The notes: generated by a model not told the origin, from the sequence alone. A DNA stretch of 64,000 bases from Sulfurimonas sp. RIFOXYD12_FULL_33_39 (GCA_001829785.1 MICF01000003.1:172586-236585); one strand, 5' to 3'. Counted from the first letter of the stretch, positions 53,346 through 63,851 are shown. Program-made: numbers and translations.

Positions 53346-53720
53346 TCAAACTAGACTTGATGTTATTTTTTGAGTAAGCTCACTGTTTCTTATAGGTTTT
53401 GTAATGAAGTCATCGGCACCGAGTTCTATGGCTTCTCTCTTTTTTGTCTCATCGGTTGTTAAAACTATGATGGGCATCTGTTTTATACTCTCATCACAGC
53501 GCACAACTTTTAAAACTTCCAAACCGTTCATAATGGGCATAATAATATCTAAGAGTATAAGATTTATATCCGGTCTTGATTTTATCAAGGCTATTGCTTC
53601 TGCACCGTTTTTCGCTTCTATAACTTCTTTAATATCAGGATTTTTTATAAGCATTGACCTGAGCAGTTTAAGATTAATTATATCATCGTCAACCGTTAAA
53701 ATTATTAACTCTTTTAACAT
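53346..53720 (-). CDS. CheY-like single-domain response regulator
   Basis: A 124-aa receiver without output domain. Acidic pair DDD in TVDDDIIN, phospho-acceptor Asp in LILLDIIMP (residue 57), switch Thr in VLTTDE and Lys in FITKPI are all present. It sits 12 bp after the hybrid kinase gene in the same direction and is the likely final receiver of the phosphorelay. The output target is not evident. Confidence 0.88.
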   Translation of the reverse strand: MLKELIILTVDDDIINLKLLRSMLIKNPDIKEVIEAKNGAEAIALIKSRPDINLILLDIIMPIMNGLEVLKVVRCDESIKQMPIIVLTTDETKKREAIELGADDFITKPIRNSELTQKITSSLV

Positions 53721-53732
53721 TATTTTTGTCCT

Positions 53733-56700
53733 TTAGGAATATTTTATAAACAAGGATAACAATAAATCTCTGTTTACCTCATTACCGATAATCTCATCTA
53801 CATGTTCTATATGCTCTAAGGCATTTTTTTCTAAAGAGTCGTCAATAAGAATGATATGAGATTTAAGTTTGTTTAGAGTGCTTAACTTTCTAATGGTTGC
53901 AGATATTTCGGCTATATCCATATTGCTGTATTCTTTATCAAATAGCACTATTTTATAGGAGTTTTTTTCTATTAACTCTTGAAAATTTTCAAGTGAGGAT
54001 GCGACTTCGTAAGTTAATCCGTTTATACTCTCAATAATTATGCCGTATAGTTTGGTTTCAAAAGCACTTTTTTTAGCTATTAAAATATCTGCTTTGTATT
54101 TTGGTACCGACTCTTGCTCTTCATTTTTATTTTGCTCTATTTTTATATCTTCAATAATATGCTCGTTTAAAAATTTGTTCAACAAGGAGACTATTTGTGA
54201 ACGCACTAAAGGTTTTGTCGTATATTCATCAAGACCTGAACTTAAAAATCTCTCTCTGTCTCCGTTTAGAGCGTTAGCCGTTAATGCGATAATAGGAATA
54301 TGAGGTTTATTATAATCCCTCTCCCACTCTAATATCTCGTTTGTAGCTTCTACACCGTCTAAAAACGGCATCTGTATATCCATAAAAATAACGTCAAAAT
54401 TTCCATCTTTTCTTTTTTGAAATGCTTCAAGACCGTTGTTGGCTATAGTTACGCATAGTCCTAAATCTTCAAGCGTTCTTTTGATTAGCTTCTGATTTAT
54501 GACATTGTCTTCTGCAATCAATACATTAGCCGAGAATTTTAATTTATCTAAATCAACACTTTTTTTAGGCTGTTTTTTAGGAGTATTTTGTGATATATTT
54601 AACATATTATAGTTTTCAAATGTCTGCCTTAATTTTGAGTAGTGTATCGGCTCATATAAAATTTTGAATATATTTAGATTTAATGCATCTATTTTTTTCA
54701 TTAAGTTTGATTTTGTCAAAACAACAAGCTCTTGAGAAAGTTTTGCAAGTTCTACTAAAGCTTCCGAAGTTATGTAATCATAATCAACGAGTATAAGGTT
54801 GTAAGAAGTTGTTTTTTCAAAAGTTTCTATCTCTGCAACATCGATAAAAGTCTTATAGCCTATGCCGAAATAGTCCAAATACTCCGTTAAATATTTATCC
54901 TGTTTCTTACTTCTTACCGAGTCGTTAAGGATAAGTACGTTTAGATTACTAAAGTTTTCTTGAGAGTTTTTAGGGATGAGTTCTACCTCGTCAAACTCAA
55001 GAGTAAAGAAAAATGTACTCCCTTCACCTATTTTGCTTAATAGACTTAGTTTTCCGCCCATTAACTCTACAAAGCGGCTTGAGATTGTCAGTCCAAGACC
55101 TGTTCCGCCGTATTTGCGTGTTATTGAAGCATCGGCTTGATTAAATGCTTCAAATATTTTAGATTTTTGCTCATTAGTGATACCTATACCGCTGTCTTGA
55201 ATTTCAAATTTAATTTTTATTTTACCTGTCTCGTTTGATACTGTTTTTCTTATATTGACATTTATAGAGCCGTAATTATTTGTAAACTTGACCGCATTTG
55301 ATAGAAGATTTATAATAATCTCTTTAAGTTTTGTAGGGTCTCCAATTAGCAAAGACTCAAGAGAAGGGTCTATAAAACAGCCTAAATCTATATGTTTTTC
55401 ACTAGCGCGAACGGCATAAACTTCAACAGCACTTTCAAATTCTAAAACAGGGTTAAAAGCTATCTGCTCAATTTCAAGTTTATTGCTCTCAATTTTTGAG
55501 AGGTCTAGTATGTTATTTATTATCTCAAGTAGGTTCTCAGAGCTTTTTTCTATAATATCTACAAACTCTATCTGCTCCTCTTCTAAGCCTGAATCTTTTA
55601 AAAGTTCTGTAAATCCTACAATTCCATTTAGCGGTGTACGAATCTCATGAGACATATTCGCTAAAAACATAGATTTTGCTTCACTTGCCTCTTGTGCAGA
55701 AATCTTATCTCTTTTTGTCTGTTCGATAATCTCTTCAAGAAGCTCATAAGCCATGTTTGTGCCTTCTGAAGTATTTAAGTCTATCTTTCTTTTTTGCGAG
55801 TCGTAATCCTCGGCAACTTTTTTTAATACATTTTCAAGATGTTTGATATTGTAGGCAATCTCATTTGAGAGCAAATAGCCAAGCAGAGCAAGAATAATAG
55901 CTATAAGCCAAACTAAAAAAGTTATGATAAAAATTTTCAAAGAGTTGTTTTGCACCTCTTTGGCTCTGCTGTTCATGGCATCTAATAGAAGGTTTTCCGC
56001 TTTTGAGATAGTGTTTATCTTTTCGCTTAGCATTGTAAACCAAACACCTGAAGTGATGTTGTACTCTCCGTTTGTAGCAGCCGTGATTATTGCAGTTCTC
56101 TCGCTATTTATATCTTTAAAGAGTTCTCTGCTCTCTTGCGTTTTAAATAGAATATCAAGATTGCCAATCAAATTCTTGTTTTGGATACCCTCATAATAGA
56201 GAGCATCCGCCTTTCCTATAAGAGAAATCCATGTATTTAAATCATTGTTTGTTAGTTGAGCTGAGCGTGAGATGATGTAGGAGAGATACCCTCTCTCGAT
56301 TCCTGAAGCTTCTTTAGCATTGACCATTGAGATATAGAGTGAATAAAGCTCGTTTATCTCTTTGTCTATCTGATTGTCGCTGATATGTTCTAGTTGTTTG
56401 ATTAATCTTTTTTGAACATTGGTATAGATACCTATAAACATTTTATTAAATTCAATTTTATTTTCATCTAAAAGAGGTCTTATTGAACGAATTTTAGCTA
56501 AAGAGTCACTAATTACCTCTATGTTTGATTCTCTGTTTGGGATTTTGCTCTCTTTAGCTTCTAGAATATATGTTGCTATCTTTTCATCAACAATTTTTCT
56601 CTGCTCTTTGATAGAAGTTAAAATATTTTGCGTTTTATTGCCCATATACATAGCACTCATGCCGCGTTCTCTGGCGATATTTCCGACTATTTCATTGAGG

Positions 56701-56849
56701 TTTGCATTTTGGTTTAATCTGTTTTGCAGCAGTTGGGCGGCTTGATATGCCATAAAAGAGTTGTAAACATAGTAGCTTGTGACCGTAAAAAGAACGATAA
56801 TAGGCAAAAGACTAATTAATCTTAATCTGTTTTTTAGCCCAAACTGCAT
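53733..56849 (-). CDS. hybrid histidine kinase with NIT sensor and three receiver-like domains
   Basis: A 1038-aa kinase. After a membrane helix (about 10-30) an all-helical NIT-type (nitrate/nitrite-sensing-like) domain spans 40-280 (ANLNEIVGNIARERGMSAMYMGNKT), then a second helix (about 305-325). HisKA has SHEIRTPLNG near 400 and HATPase has GTGLGLTIS. C-terminally there are a divergent receiver (NVLILNDSVRSKKQ), a complete one (VLIAEDNVINQKL, VIFMDIQMP, TTKPL) and a third divergent one (ADILIAKKSAFET). The NIT domain senses nitrate in other proteins; here the ligand is a guess. It begins one base from the end of the HPt gene. Confidence 0.86.
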   Translation of the reverse strand: MQFGLKNRLRLISLLPIIVLFTVTSYYVYNSFMAYQAAQLLQNRLNQNANLNEIVGNIARERGMSAMYMGNKTQNILTSIKEQRKIVDEKIATYILEAKESKIPNRESNIEVISDSLAKIRSIRPLLDENKIEFNKMFIGIYTNVQKRLIKQLEHISDNQIDKEINELYSLYISMVNAKEASGIERGYLSYIISRSAQLTNNDLNTWISLIGKADALYYEGIQNKNLIGNLDILFKTQESRELFKDINSERTAIITAATNGEYNITSGVWFTMLSEKINTISKAENLLLDAMNSRAKEVQNNSLKIFIITFLVWLIAIILALLGYLLSNEIAYNIKHLENVLKKVAEDYDSQKRKIDLNTSEGTNMAYELLEEIIEQTKRDKISAQEASEAKSMFLANMSHEIRTPLNGIVGFTELLKDSGLEEEQIEFVDIIEKSSENLLEIINNILDLSKIESNKLEIEQIAFNPVLEFESAVEVYAVRASEKHIDLGCFIDPSLESLLIGDPTKLKEIIINLLSNAVKFTNNYGSINVNIRKTVSNETGKIKIKFEIQDSGIGITNEQKSKIFEAFNQADASITRKYGGTGLGLTISSRFVELMGGKLSLLSKIGEGSTFFFTLEFDEVELIPKNSQENFSNLNVLILNDSVRSKKQDKYLTEYLDYFGIGYKTFIDVAEIETFEKTTSYNLILVDYDYITSEALVELAKLSQELVVLTKSNLMKKIDALNLNIFKILYEPIHYSKLRQTFENYNMLNISQNTPKKQPKKSVDLDKLKFSANVLIAEDNVINQKLIKRTLEDLGLCVTIANNGLEAFQKRKDGNFDVIFMDIQMPFLDGVEATNEILEWERDYNKPHIPIIALTANALNGDRERFLSSGLDEYTTKPLVRSQIVSLLNKFLNEHIIEDIKIEQNKNEEQESVPKYKADILIAKKSAFETKLYGIIIESINGLTYEVASSLENFQELIEKNSYKIVLFDKEYSNMDIAEISATIRKLSTLNKLKSHIILIDDSLEKNALEHIEHVDEIIGNEVNRDLLLSLFIKYS

Positions 56850-58153
56850 TAATTGTTCTCTATATTTGAGAGTATGTTTAGTTTTGAGATAATATCTTCG
56901 CCTATGTTGCTAAGACCTATCGTATCTTTTGCATTTATAATACTCTGTAAATCATTATCAAGTATGTGAACTCTCATATTTTCACTCATGCCTTTTAGCT
57001 TAGTTGCAATACTTTTACATGTAGTTAAATCATTCTCATCAATAAGTTTTGAAATGGAAGATGCTTGTTCCTTACTCTCTTTTAAATATTCATCAAAGAG
57101 TTGCTCAAAACTGCCTAAATCTAAACCGATTTCGTCTGCTACTACTTTTTTATCGTATAAAAAAGAGATATCGGAATCGTGCTCTTTTATAGATAAGACA
57201 AAATCATCATTATCGTTAACATCTTCTTTTGTATCTTTAACAATATCTTGAACCGTTTCTACGGTACTCTTGCCGGAGAGTTTATCTATAATTCTATATA
57301 ATTTGTCAAGATTTGTTGCGATTTTTTCATAGTTATCAGATGAATTTATTGTTGTTAAAACGTCAAGAGCGTCTTCTATTCTTAAATTTGCGGCAACACC
57401 TTTGAGTTTATGTGACTGTATTTTAAGATTGTTTAAATTTCTTGCGTTGAGTGAGTCATAAAATCCGTTCCTAAAGTTATATGCCTGAGCTATAAAATCT
57501 TGAATAAACTCCTCAATCAAATCGATTGGCAATCCAAGTTCATGAGAGGCTACTTGAGGATTGTAAATATAATTTGCAAACTGTTCTTCGACTTTAGTAT
57601 CGTCAATTTTTTTTACTTCATGAAGCGGTTCATTTTTAGACTCAATATGCTGTTTTTGTACCGGTTTTATTAAAAGATCCGAATATTCGTCTTTATTCTC
57701 TACTTTTACTTCAGGTATTTTTATCTCATCTACATTTTCTTTTTGTACTTTAGGCTCTTCTAGCGTTACTTTTTGCGTAGGAGTCTGGGTAACATGTGTC
57801 TGTTTTTTTTCAGTTTGACTATATGATGAAGTTACTATATCCGATAGTTCGATTATATATGCTTTTTCTGTAGGGCTGTCTGCTAAATATATAGTTTTTA
57901 CTCTTATAGCCGTTGTGAAATTTTTGCCTTTGACATTGATAATTGCTTTAGGTTTTATGCCGCTTTCATCACATGTAATATAGTCAATCCAGTGTACATG
58001 TGCAAAATTATGGATATAGCCGGGAGTTTTTACAAATAAATCTGCAAAATCTTTTGCTTCTTTATAAAAATCATCTAAAGTTGCAAATCCAAAAGCAGTT
58101 AAATCATCTTCATCAATACCAAAAAACTCTTTTTTATAATTGTAAATTAACAT
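56849..58153 (-). CDS. PAS-like sensor with two HPt domains
   Basis: A 434-aa cytoplasmic protein. The N-terminal 110 residues form a PAS-like region (FVKTPGYIHNFAHVHWIDYITCDESGIKPKAIINVKGKNF), then a low-complexity charged linker (125-185). The first HPt domain (about 195-295) has the phospho-His in QSHKLKGVAANLR. The second (about 330-430) has the same fold pattern, but the His is replaced by Thr (ATKLKGMSENMR), so it should not accept phosphate. Its stop is one base from the start of the kinase gene, which it should serve as phosphotransfer partner. Confidence 0.78.
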   Translation of the reverse strand: MLIYNYKKEFFGIDEDDLTAFGFATLDDFYKEAKDFADLFVKTPGYIHNFAHVHWIDYITCDESGIKPKAIINVKGKNFTTAIRVKTIYLADSPTEKAYIIELSDIVTSSYSQTEKKQTHVTQTPTQKVTLEEPKVQKENVDEIKIPEVKVENKDEYSDLLIKPVQKQHIESKNEPLHEVKKIDDTKVEEQFANYIYNPQVASHELGLPIDLIEEFIQDFIAQAYNFRNGFYDSLNARNLNNLKIQSHKLKGVAANLRIEDALDVLTTINSSDNYEKIATNLDKLYRIIDKLSGKSTVETVQDIVKDTKEDVNDNDDFVLSIKEHDSDISFLYDKKVVADEIGLDLGSFEQLFDEYLKESKEQASSISKLIDENDLTTCKSIATKLKGMSENMRVHILDNDLQSIINAKDTIGLSNIGEDIISKLNILSNIENN

Positions 58154-58173
58154 CTATATCCTTTGATATCGGT

Positions 58174-58566
58174 CTATTGATTTGATTTTTCATAATCGTT
58201 GATATTTTTTCTATGAGAAGGTTTGCTTACAGAAATATATCCCGTAATTTGACCCTCTTCGTCAATAATAGGAATTATCTCCATATCTATCCAGTAATAA
58301 CGACCGTCTTTACGAAGATTTTTAAGTGTACCGCTCCATACTTTATTACTTTTTACGCTCTCGTAAATTTTTTCAAAACTTAAATTTTTGTTACCAGGAT
58401 GCTCTACTATACCATGACTGTTGCCTATGAGTTCATCAACGTTATAACCTGATATCTCACAAAATTTTCTATTGACAAAAGTTATATTACCTTCCAAATT
58501 AGTTTGGCTGATAGCGATTTTTCCTTCAAAAATATACTCTTCATCCACGGCAACGACTAAACTCAT
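58174..58566 (-). CDS. PAS-domain signalling protein, Aer-like
   Basis: Start chosen at 58566 (MSLVVAVDEEYIFEGKIAIS) after GAGGG; the frame extends to 58599. A single PAS domain of 130 aa reads ISQTNLEGNITFVNRKFCEISGYNVDELIGNSHGIVEHPGN and ends with GRYYWIDMEIIPIIDEEGQITGYISVS, as in the FAD-binding sensor of Aer. With no output domain it must act through a partner. It lies 20 bp upstream of the HPt-protein gene in the same direction, so it probably feeds the kinase cascade. Confidence 0.82.
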   Translation of the reverse strand: MSLVVAVDEEYIFEGKIAISQTNLEGNITFVNRKFCEISGYNVDELIGNSHGIVEHPGNKNLSFEKIYESVKSNKVWSGTLKNLRKDGRYYWIDMEIIPIIDEEGQITGYISVSKPSHRKNINDYEKSNQ

Positions 58567-58626
58567 AAAAACCCTCGGTACGATATTATCTGGCACCAAT
58601 ATATCATTAATAGTTTAAAAAAAAAC

Positions 58627-60429
58627 TTATTTATAAATATCTTTTATTATTATCGCATCTTTTAAACTTAAAACAGCAGCTATCTCTTCTACGCTTAATA
58701 TTTTTAACATGTCAAAAGTACCGAAATGTTTTATAAGCTTTACTATTTTTGCTTGAGATATCCCTTTTAGCGTTAGAAGTTTACTCTCATTGTCTATTTT
58801 CAATTTTGTTTTTTTATGGAAGTTTATAGCGCATCTGTGAGCTTCGTCTCTTAGTTTTTGCACCCACTGAAGCTTTTTATCGCTCTCTATAAGCTTGAAG
58901 GTATTCTCTTTGGTATGTATGATATCGTTGGCTTTACCTTTCGCTCGGTGTGATTTTTTATCTATCTTCTCTTTTGATATAGCAATAACATCTAAAAAAA
59001 CTCCATCCGATTCTAAAATTTCAAGTGCTAGGTTTAAAAGCGTGCTGCCGCCGTCAATAACCCATAAGTCGGGCGGCGGATTTTTTGAAAAACTTTTTAC
59101 TCTTCTTGTAAGTGTTTCTCTCATTTGCGAGTATTCATCTTTGGCATCAAGATGATATATTCTATAACTCTTTTTATCAAATTTTTCATCTTCATAAACT
59201 GCCATTGCCCCAACAGTTGCCATCCCTGACATGTGAGAGTTGTCAAAAACTTCCACTCGATTTGGGACTCTTTGTAAAGAGAATAGCTCTTTTATCTCCT
59301 CTGCTATATCATTGTTTTTTTGTTTATTATCTTTTTTTAAAAGTTCTTGGGCATTTAATAGAGCTAAATCTACGAGTTGCTTTTTATTTCCTATCTTAGG
59401 CACTTTTATTTGTGCCTTTTTTTCAAATAGAGTTGTTAGATACTCTTCTATTATATTTTTGCTCTCAAATTTACATGCTACTAAAATCGGTGCAATAATA
59501 GGCGGTTTTTCATTGCCGTAGAACTCCATGATAACTCTTTGGTAGAGTTCATCTTCATCATAGCCTTCATTTAGCTGTATATAGTCGTAAGAAGACGAAA
59601 TTATTTTGCCATCACGCATAAAAATTCTAACAACGACTGCTTTGTTACCTGCATCTTTTAGTGCAAAAATATCGTAATTTTCATCGCTTGCAAAATCTAT
59701 CTCGCTTTTAATTTCCGAACGGCTTATTCTCTCACATCTGTCTCTAATCTCTTTTGCCTCTTCAAAGCGGAGATTATCGGCATAAAAACGCATTTTTTCT
59801 TCTAATTTTTTTAATAGTGTTTTTTTATTCTGTATCAGTTCTATCGCTAAATCAAGCTCTTTTTTATACTCTACATGTGAGATTTTTAATTCACACGGTC
59901 CCAAACATCTGCCTATTTGATAGTAAAGACACAACTTTTTTGATTTTAAAGAACCTTTTTTTTGAACAAGACGACATAAATCATAAACAGAGTCTAAAAT
60001 ATCTCTTGCACCTACGGAGTATGGACCGTAATATTTGATATTAGCCGACTTTACCGTTTTTCGCGTTATCTCAAATCTCGGATACTCTTGCGAATAATCT
60101 ATGTAAATATATGGGTAGGTTTTATCATCTCTAAGAAGAATATTGTATTTAGGAGTAAGTTGTTTTATAAGAGAGTTCTCTAAAATAAGCGCATCATGCT
60201 CTGAATTTACGACTATATAGTTCATAGAGAAGGTTTGAGAAATCATCTTTGTAATTCTTACGGATAGATTGGAATTCGGTTTTAAAGATGGTGTAAAATT
60301 AAAGTAGCTTTTTACTCTTTTGGACAAACTTTTTGCTTTGCCTATATACAGAAGGTTGCCGTTTTCATCAAAATATTGATAGACCCCTGCAGAGTCGGGA
60401 AGCTGTTTTATGCTCTCTTCAAGTCTCAT
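58627..60429 (-). CDS. uvrC: excinuclease ABC subunit C
   Basis: Nucleotide-excision repair endonuclease of 600 aa. The N-terminal GIY-YIG domain reads [29 protein letters not shown], the UVR helix pair is at about 200-235 ([19 protein letters not shown]), the RNase-H-like domain has [28 protein letters not shown] and a conserved His in [11 protein letters not shown], and a helix-hairpin-helix pair closes the protein ([19 protein letters not shown]). It overlaps the DUF721-like gene by 4 nt. Confidence 0.95.
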   Translation of the reverse strand: MRLEESIKQLPDSAGVYQYFDENGNLLYIGKAKSLSKRVKSYFNFTPSLKPNSNLSVRITKMISQTFSMNYIVVNSEHDALILENSLIKQLTPKYNILLRDDKTYPYIYIDYSQEYPRFEITRKTVKSANIKYYGPYSVGARDILDSVYDLCRLVQKKGSLKSKKLCLYYQIGRCLGPCELKISHVEYKKELDLAIELIQNKKTLLKKLEEKMRFYADNLRFEEAKEIRDRCERISRSEIKSEIDFASDENYDIFALKDAGNKAVVVRIFMRDGKIISSSYDYIQLNEGYDEDELYQRVIMEFYGNEKPPIIAPILVACKFESKNIIEEYLTTLFEKKAQIKVPKIGNKKQLVDLALLNAQELLKKDNKQKNNDIAEEIKELFSLQRVPNRVEVFDNSHMSGMATVGAMAVYEDEKFDKKSYRIYHLDAKDEYSQMRETLTRRVKSFSKNPPPDLWVIDGGSTLLNLALEILESDGVFLDVIAISKEKIDKKSHRAKGKANDIIHTKENTFKLIESDKKLQWVQKLRDEAHRCAINFHKKTKLKIDNESKLLTLKGISQAKIVKLIKHFGTFDMLKILSVEEIAAVLSLKDAIIIKDIYK

Positions 60430-60872
60430 TTGCGGCTCTTTATGATATCTTGAATAGATTTTATAAGAGAGTTTAACTTCTCGTCTTGGACATTTATCTC
60501 AAAATTTCCGCTTGAGCGCTCCGTATAAATCTGCTTTGTCTCTATAAAATCAGGTATCTCTTTTTTTGGAGTATGTGTTACAAAAGCCCGTATATCATCA
60601 AATAACTTCTCATCATTCTCTTTGCACTCTAGGGGCATATAAAACTTTAAAGCACTTTTAATGCTATGTATATTATTATCAAACTCTTGTTTTCCTACGG
60701 GATGATTAAATACGAAGAATAGAGTCTTGTTTTTTATGTATGCAAAGTTAATCATTTTTTGTACGGGTGCAGTGAACATAGATTGTACTATTTTGATGCA
60801 CTTATAATAAGATAATTTAGAGAATTGAGGTCTATTTTGAATAGAATTTATAATTTGAGCGGCATTTTTCAT
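60426..60872 (-). CDS. DUF721/DciA-like protein
   Basis: A 148-aa protein whose first 80 residues ([55 protein letters not shown]) have the layout of DUF721: a helix, a core strand pair and NxxxI-type helix. DciA of this family loads the replicative helicase in many bacteria. The C-terminal half is polar and does not match well. The four-base overlap with uvrC makes an operon. The assignment is tentative. Confidence 0.5.
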   Translation of the reverse strand: MKNAAQIINSIQNRPQFSKLSYYKCIKIVQSMFTAPVQKMINFAYIKNKTLFFVFNHPVGKQEFDNNIHSIKSALKFYMPLECKENDEKLFDDIRAFVTHTPKKEIPDFIETKQIYTERSSGNFEINVQDEKLNSLIKSIQDIIKSRK

Positions 60873-61028
60873 TCGATAATTATAGCAATGTTTTTATTAA
60901 GCTTAAGTGGATGCGGATATAAAGCGAGTCCATACTATGAACAAGAAGTGCAGAGTGATAAAAATATAAAATTTATTATTAAAAAACCGGCTAGTGATAA
61001 TAATCAAAGCAGTAATGAGCATAAATGA
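60837..61028 (+). CDS. small LptM-like lipoprotein (63 aa)
   Basis: Start proposed at the TTG at 60837, with GAGG six bases upstream; other TTG starts at 60825 and 60855 and an ATG at 60888 are possible. The signal peptide ends with LSLSGCGYKASPYYEQ, in which Gly-Cys-Gly-Tyr-Lys and Pro-Tyr-Tyr resemble the short LptM/YifL lipoproteins that assist the LPS translocon LptD. A short polar tail follows. It overlaps nadB by four bases and the divergent DUF721-like gene by 36 nt. Confidence 0.65.
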   Translation: MNRIYNLSGIFHSIIIAMFLLSLSGCGYKASPYYEQEVQSDKNIKFIIKKPASDNNQSSNEHK

Positions 61029-62476
61029 AATATGACGTAATAATTGTCGGCGCAGGAGTGTCGGGTCTTTATGCAGCTATGCATATACCTAAAAGCAAAA
61101 AAGTTCTTATAATAAATAAAAGAGAGACTTTTAAATGTAATAGTTTTTATGCACAAGGCGGAATAGCTTTAGCAATAGATAAAGAGGATATTCCTCTACA
61201 TGTAAAAGATACTCTTGATGCAGGGGCAGGGCTTTGTGATGAAGAAGCGGTAAAAGTGTTAAGCGAAAACTCAAAAGCGATTATCGATGATTTAATTGCA
61301 AGAGGATTTGAGTTTGACAAAGACAAAGACGGAAATTTGCTTTATACAAAAGAAGCGGCACACTCAAAAGAACGAATACTACATGCAGGAGGAGATGCGA
61401 CAGGCAGATATATGCACTACTTTTTGCTAGAGCAAAATCCTCATCCGATGTTAACCGATGCCAGAGTAGTAGATTTGCTTATAAAAGACAATGAATGTTA
61501 CGGCGTAACAGTGCTAGACCATAGAGAGAGCAGAAATATATATGCCGATAATGTAATTATTGCAAGCGGAGGAGTAGGTTCACTTTATGAATACCACACA
61601 AACGCACCGTGTATTAGCGCAGATATGCAAGGACTTTGCGTATTAAAAGGCATAAAACTTGATGATATGGAGATGATGCAGTTTCATCCGACGGTTTATG
61701 TTGATAATAACTCCGCACAAAAACTTCTTTTAACCGAAGCACTAAGAGGTGAAGGTGCTACTATTGAGGATGAGAAAGGGAGACGATTTTTATTTGATTA
61801 TGATGAGAGAGGAGAACTTGCTTCAAGAGATATTGTAAGCAAAGCAATATACGATTACAATAAAAAAACAGGTATGCAGACATATCTTTCATTTAAAAAT
61901 TTCGATCATGTTTACTTTACAAAAAGATTTCCAAACATATATAAAAACCTTCAGCTTTTGGGTTTTGACGTGCCAAAACAGAGAGTTCCGATATCTCCGG
62001 CGTTTCATTATGCAATAGGAGGAATAAAAACAGATATAAACGGTGCCGTAGCAGGTGTAAAATCTCTTTATGCCATCGGAGAGGTTGCTTCTACAAAAGT
62101 TCACGGAGCAAACAGGCTCGCTTCAAATTCACTTCTTGAAGGGCTTGTTTTTGGCAAGAGAGCAGTAGAACATATGTTTAAAAATATACATGTAAAAGAA
62201 GATATCAAGTTTGAAGTAAGTGATGAGATAATGAGTTTAAAAGAGGATAAGGAGAAAAAAAATCTTCTTCGCCGTCTTATGTGGGAAAATGTCTCCATTG
62301 TTAGGACAAAAAGCGGTTTAAATAGTGCGTTAAATCAAATTAATGCTCTTTTAAATGAAAAAATTGGTAAACTTCTCAAATTTCGTTTACTCACAGCAAA
62401 AGAGATTGTTCTTGCGGCGTTAGCAAGAGATGAGTCGGTCGGGGTACATTTTATCAAAAAGGATAGTAATGATTAA
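61025..62476 (+). CDS. nadB: L-aspartate oxidase
   Basis: FAD flavoprotein of 483 aa, first step of NAD synthesis (L-aspartate to iminoaspartate). The dinucleotide-binding VIIVGAGVSGLYAAMHI opens the protein; FYAQGGIALA, HAGGDATGRYMH, MMQFHPTVY, LLTEALRGEGA, AFHYAIGGIKTD and GEVASTKVHGANRLASNSLLEGLVFG are the classical blocks. Length is normal. ATGA overlap with the small lipoprotein gene upstream; the downstream antiporter start lies inside its end. Confidence 0.93.
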   Translation: MKYDVIIVGAGVSGLYAAMHIPKSKKVLIINKRETFKCNSFYAQGGIALAIDKEDIPLHVKDTLDAGAGLCDEEAVKVLSENSKAIIDDLIARGFEFDKDKDGNLLYTKEAAHSKERILHAGGDATGRYMHYFLLEQNPHPMLTDARVVDLLIKDNECYGVTVLDHRESRNIYADNVIIASGGVGSLYEYHTNAPCISADMQGLCVLKGIKLDDMEMMQFHPTVYVDNNSAQKLLLTEALRGEGATIEDEKGRRFLFDYDERGELASRDIVSKAIYDYNKKTGMQTYLSFKNFDHVYFTKRFPNIYKNLQLLGFDVPKQRVPISPAFHYAIGGIKTDINGAVAGVKSLYAIGEVASTKVHGANRLASNSLLEGLVFGKRAVEHMFKNIHVKEDIKFEVSDEIMSLKEDKEKKNLLRRLMWENVSIVRTKSGLNSALNQINALLNEKIGKLLKFRLLTAKEIVLAALARDESVGVHFIKKDSND

Positions 62477-63851
62477 GCTTTTAATTATTATGCTCGGTTT
62501 TAGTTTTGCATTTGCCAGTTCAGATGCTTCAAGTAGTGTTATTCCGGATTTAACATTCACGTGGGTAGGGATACTCTCTTTAGTAATATTTGTAGTTGCT
62601 TATTATTTTGTTGCAATGGAAGAGAAGTATCATATAGACAAAGCTAAACCTGCACTTTTTGCCGGTACGTTTATGTTTATACTTATCGCAATTTACTACA
62701 TGTTAAATCATCTTGATATGAATCTTGTTCATACTCAAGCACAGCATCTAATCCTTGAAATAGCAGAAATTTTCTTCTTCTTGTTTGTTGCTATGACTTA
62801 CATCGAAACTCTAATTCACATGAATGTATTTGAGAAGTTAAAATATAGTCTTATCTCAAAAGGATATAGCTATAGAAAACTTTTTTGGCTTACCGGTTTT
62901 TTAGCATTCTTTATCTCCCCGATAGCAGACAACTTAACAACGGCTCTTATTCTCTCAACCGTGCTTATTACAATTGAGCGTGAAAAAATATCATTTTTGG
63001 TTCCGGGCGCAATCAACATAGTAGTTGCCGCAAATGCAGGCGGTGCATGGAGTCCATTTGGAGATATAACTACACTAATGGCTTGGACGTCTGGTAAAGG
63101 TGCTTTTTCTGACTTCTTGTTCTTGTTTCCCGCAGCAATAGGAGGATATTTGGTAACAGCATATCTGCTTAGTAGATTTGTACCGCAAACACAGCCGGAT
63201 TTTGACGTCTCAAAAGAAAAAGTTCCTGAATTAATGCATGGTGCTAATAATGTAGTATTTCTTGGCGTAGCTACTATCGCTTCAGCAGTTCTTTCTCATC
63301 AGCTTCTTCATCTTCCTGCAATGTGGGGTATGATGTTCGGTCTGGCAATGTTGAAAATTTATCAATACAGTTTAAAAAGAAAATATAACTCAAAATTAAA
63401 TATTTTTGAGTCCATGAGCAAAATTGAGAACAACACTCTTCTTTTCTTCTTCGGTATTTTGGCTGCGGTCGGTGCTCTTTATTTTGTTGGTTGGCTTGCT
63501 CTTGCTGCCGTAGTTTATGACCCGTCGGTTCTTGGGCCTACATGGTCAAATATCGGTGTCGGCTTCCTATCTGCAATCGTAGATAATGTTCCTGTTATGT
63601 CGGCGATTCTAAAAGCTAACCCTACTATGGGACTTGATCAGTGGATGTTGGTTACATTAACTGCCGGAGTCGGCGGTTCGTTAATCTCTTTTGGTTCTGC
63701 TGCAGGGGTTGGCGTAATGGGTAAATTACCTGGTATTTACACTTTTGGCTCTCATATGAAGTATGCATGGACAATTTTTATCGGATATGTAGCATCTGTT
63801 GTTATCTGGTATCTTCAATTTGAAGTATTAGGTCTATATATTAAACATTAA
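62469..63851 (+). CDS. nhaD: Na+/H+ antiporter NhaD
   Basis: Start at the ATG at 62469, giving MIKLLIIMLGFSFAFASSDA, a signal-like first helix; the frame open to 62430 lies inside nadB. The 460-aa product has about 12 membrane segments. NhaD hallmarks are FFISPIADNLTTALIL with the conserved Asp-Asn, NAGGAWSPFGDITTLMAW, FLSAIVDNVPVMSAIL and GSLISFGSAAGVGVMG. It expels sodium for protons, useful to a marine or brackish bacterium. It overlaps nadB by 8 nt. Confidence 0.92.
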   Translation: MIKLLIIMLGFSFAFASSDASSSVIPDLTFTWVGILSLVIFVVAYYFVAMEEKYHIDKAKPALFAGTFMFILIAIYYMLNHLDMNLVHTQAQHLILEIAEIFFFLFVAMTYIETLIHMNVFEKLKYSLISKGYSYRKLFWLTGFLAFFISPIADNLTTALILSTVLITIEREKISFLVPGAINIVVAANAGGAWSPFGDITTLMAWTSGKGAFSDFLFLFPAAIGGYLVTAYLLSRFVPQTQPDFDVSKEKVPELMHGANNVVFLGVATIASAVLSHQLLHLPAMWGMMFGLAMLKIYQYSLKRKYNSKLNIFESMSKIENNTLLFFFGILAAVGALYFVGWLALAAVVYDPSVLGPTWSNIGVGFLSAIVDNVPVMSAILKANPTMGLDQWMLVTLTAGVGGSLISFGSAAGVGVMGKLPGIYTFGSHMKYAWTIFIGYVASVVIWYLQFEVLGLYIKH

